Part shown: piece after piece, positions 62,942 to 64,000 of the stretch
Layout: every line of letters starts with the position of its first letter
How positions within the stretch are numbered: the first letter of the stretch is position 1
Assembly (NCBI RefSeq): GCF_001519065.1
Contig: NZ_KQ954257.1
Coordinates: 124,001 to 188,000, forward strand
Direction of reading: 5' to 3'
Length of the DNA stretch: 64,000 nucleotides
Source of the DNA: Novosphingobium sp. FSW06-99
Lineage (GTDB): Bacteria; Pseudomonadota; Alphaproteobacteria; Sphingomonadales; Sphingomonadaceae
Translations under genes and position numbers: made by a program
The notes under the pieces: model-generated
The model's database searches: none
Told to the model about the DNA's origin: nothing
What the model saw: only the letters and a program-made list of their open reading frames with translations

Positions 62942-64000
62942 TCACTTCGCGTAGGCCAGCACCAGGTCATAGAGGAACGCGCGGCCTTTCAGCAGCGCGG
63001 CCACTTCCAGATGTTCGTTCAACCCGTGGATGCCGTTGAGGTCGGGGTTGGCCCAGATGCCCGGCGCGCCATATGTCGGGATGCCGACGGCTTCCAGATA
63101 GATGCCGTCGGTGGCGCCGGTCGACATCGTCGGCACCAGCGGCACGCCGGGGAAATATTTCGCGCTCAGCGTTTCGATCGGGCCGATCACCGTGGGGTCC
63201 ATCGGCGGGGCCTTGGCCAGCGGGTGATCGGGGTCGGTGGTGGTGACGGTCACGCCCGGATCGTTGAACACTTTGGTCAGCTCGGTGTTGATTTCGGCAA
63301 AGCTGTGGCCGGGAAAGATGCGGCAATTGACGATCGCATCGGCGCGCTGGGGCAGCGCATTGGTGGCATGGCCGCCATTGAGCATGGTGGCAACACAGGT
63401 GGTGCGCAGCGTCGAGTGAAAGCTGCGATCGTGATCGAGCAGCGCCACCGCCTGTTTGAAGGCATCGCTGCCCGGTGCGGCGCTGGCCACGGTCTGCATC
63501 GCCTGGCCCGCCGGCCCGCCATAGACGGCACCTGCCCTGGCAAAGAACGCGCGCGTGGTGTCGTTCAGTTCCGCGGGAAAATCATAATCGCGCAGCCGCA
63601 GCAGCGCATCCGACAGTTCGTAGATCGCGTTGTCGCGCACCGGGATCGAGCTGTGGCCCCCGGCGTTGCGCGTTTCGACGCGATAGTCCTGGCTGGCCTT
63701 TTCGCCCACTTGCACCGACATCGCCACCAGATGCCCGCCTTCGGACAGGCCCTTGCCGTCGGTGCGGCCGCCGCCGCCCTCGTTGATGGCAAAGGCGGCG
63801 TCGATCAGATCGCGCTTGTTGTGCGCCAGCCATTCGGCGCCGTTGAACGCGCCGCTGGTTTCCTCGCCACAGGTCAGCGCCAGCTTGACCGTGCGGCGCA
63901 GCTTGACCTGGCCCGCCTTCAGCCGCGCCAGCGTATCGACCCAGATTGCAGCCATCGCCTTGTCATCCAGAGTGCCGCGTGCCCAGAAATAGCCGCCTTC
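62942..64000 (-). CDS. M20/M25/M40 family metallopeptidase (N-terminus beyond window)
   Basis: The open frame continues to the right edge, leaving 352 residues and missing perhaps 100-130 at the N-terminus (inferred from family length). It begins GYFWARGTLDDKAMAAIW, the metal-binding stretch, followed by TCGEETSGAFNGAEW (catalytic Glu and metal ligand), and AINEGGGG. A dimerisation domain (~95-235) contains GGHSSIPV and NGGHATNALPQRADAI. The end has HGLNEHLEV, the final zinc histidine. Likely di-/tripeptidase or carboxypeptidase; cellular location cannot be stated without the signal peptide. A Met inside the frame (63955) is not the real start. Confidence 0.88.
   Translation of the reverse strand, partial: EGGYFWARGTLDDKAMAAIWVDTLARLKAGQVKLRRTVKLALTCGEETSGAFNGAEWLAHNKRDLIDAAFAINEGGGGRTDGKGLSEGGHLVAMSVQVGEKASQDYRVETRNAGGHSSIPVRDNAIYELSDALLRLRDYDFPAELNDTTRAFFARAGAVYGGPAGQAMQTVASAAPGSDAFKQAVALLDHDRSFHSTLRTTCVATMLNGGHATNALPQRADAIVNCRIFPGHSFAEINTELTKVFNDPGVTVTTTDPDHPLAKAPPMDPTVIGPIETLSAKYFPGVPLVPTMSTGATDGIYLEAVGIPTYGAPGIWANPDLNGIHGLNEHLEVAALLKGRAFLYDLVLAYAK

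Overview
The window is GC-rich, densely packed chromosomal DNA from an alphaproteobacterium, most probably a sphingomonad (Sphingomonas/Novosphingobium group; I cannot fix the genus). The reasons are the protein families present (DUF1491, a DUF1465/RcdA-type adaptor, short DUF465 proteins, PtsP/PtsN, a heparinase-like gene beside rpe and purH), the metal-cysteine-free HemB, and frequent GTG/TTG starts. Most genes are core housekeeping. I see no rRNA, tRNA, CRISPR array, prophage or insertion sequence. Both ends cut through genes: hpf lacks its first codons on the left and an M20 peptidase lacks its N-terminus on the right.

Layout. 1-2.4 kb: hpf, ptsN, DUF1491 and a SleB-type hydrolase. 2.5-7.5 kb: a leftward operon rpe, heparinase-like, purH, thioesterase. 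7.9-16.4 kb: a DUF2141 protein, a 2-hydroxyacid dehydrogenase, an inositol set (nucleotidyltransferase, inositol-3-phosphate synthase, CDP-alcohol phosphatidyltransferase), an MFS carrier, a PmtA-like methyltransferase, lipB and a small lipoprotein. 16.4-22 kb: CoA ester lyase, ene-reductase, nadA, a metallo-beta-lactamase protein, a DUF1465 adaptor and two divergent DUF465 genes. 22-30.7 kb: ptsP, a RodZ-like gene, cpoB-like, tilS, ftsH and a quinone oxidoreductase. 30.7-44.9 kb: a long foldback repeat, DUF3667, an M23 peptidase, hemB, gamma-carbonic anhydrase, DUF167, truncated globin, a DNA ligase/exonuclease pair, ThiF/MoeB, sirtuin, dapB-nth-lipoprotein, a dicarboxylate symporter and aroC. 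45-51 kb: monooxygenase, acetyltransferase, short Gre factor, Rieske oxygenase, YffB-like protein, a membrane protein plus winged-helix regulator behind three palindromes, thioesterase, ubiG and lysC. 51-64 kb: a second foldback repeat, katG, nitronate monooxygenase, Tet-like exporter, HNH endonuclease, then an ECF sigma/anti-sigma pair facing a subtilase, an OmpA protein and several exported hydrolases.

How genes work together. ptsN and ptsP are the two ends of the nitrogen-type PTS relay. The RodZ-like, CpoB-like, M23 and SleB-type proteins act on the envelope. dapB, lysC, aroC, nadA, hemB, lipB, ubiG, purH and rpe are biosynthetic steps. The three inositol genes suggest an inositol phosphodiester or inositol lipid product.

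The most interesting signals are regulatory. (1) Three ACTTTCCA-N3-TGGAAAGT palindromes sit directly before a small membrane protein and a winged-helix regulator (47.74-48.6 kb). (2) The same two-box promoter motif, with identical spacing, lies before the ECF sigma gene and before the OmpA gene. In the sigma/subtilase gap it is partly symmetric, so it could fire both ways. (3) Two long foldback repeats share about 66 nearly identical bases. (4) A hairpin buries the ribosome binding site of the Rieske oxygenase.
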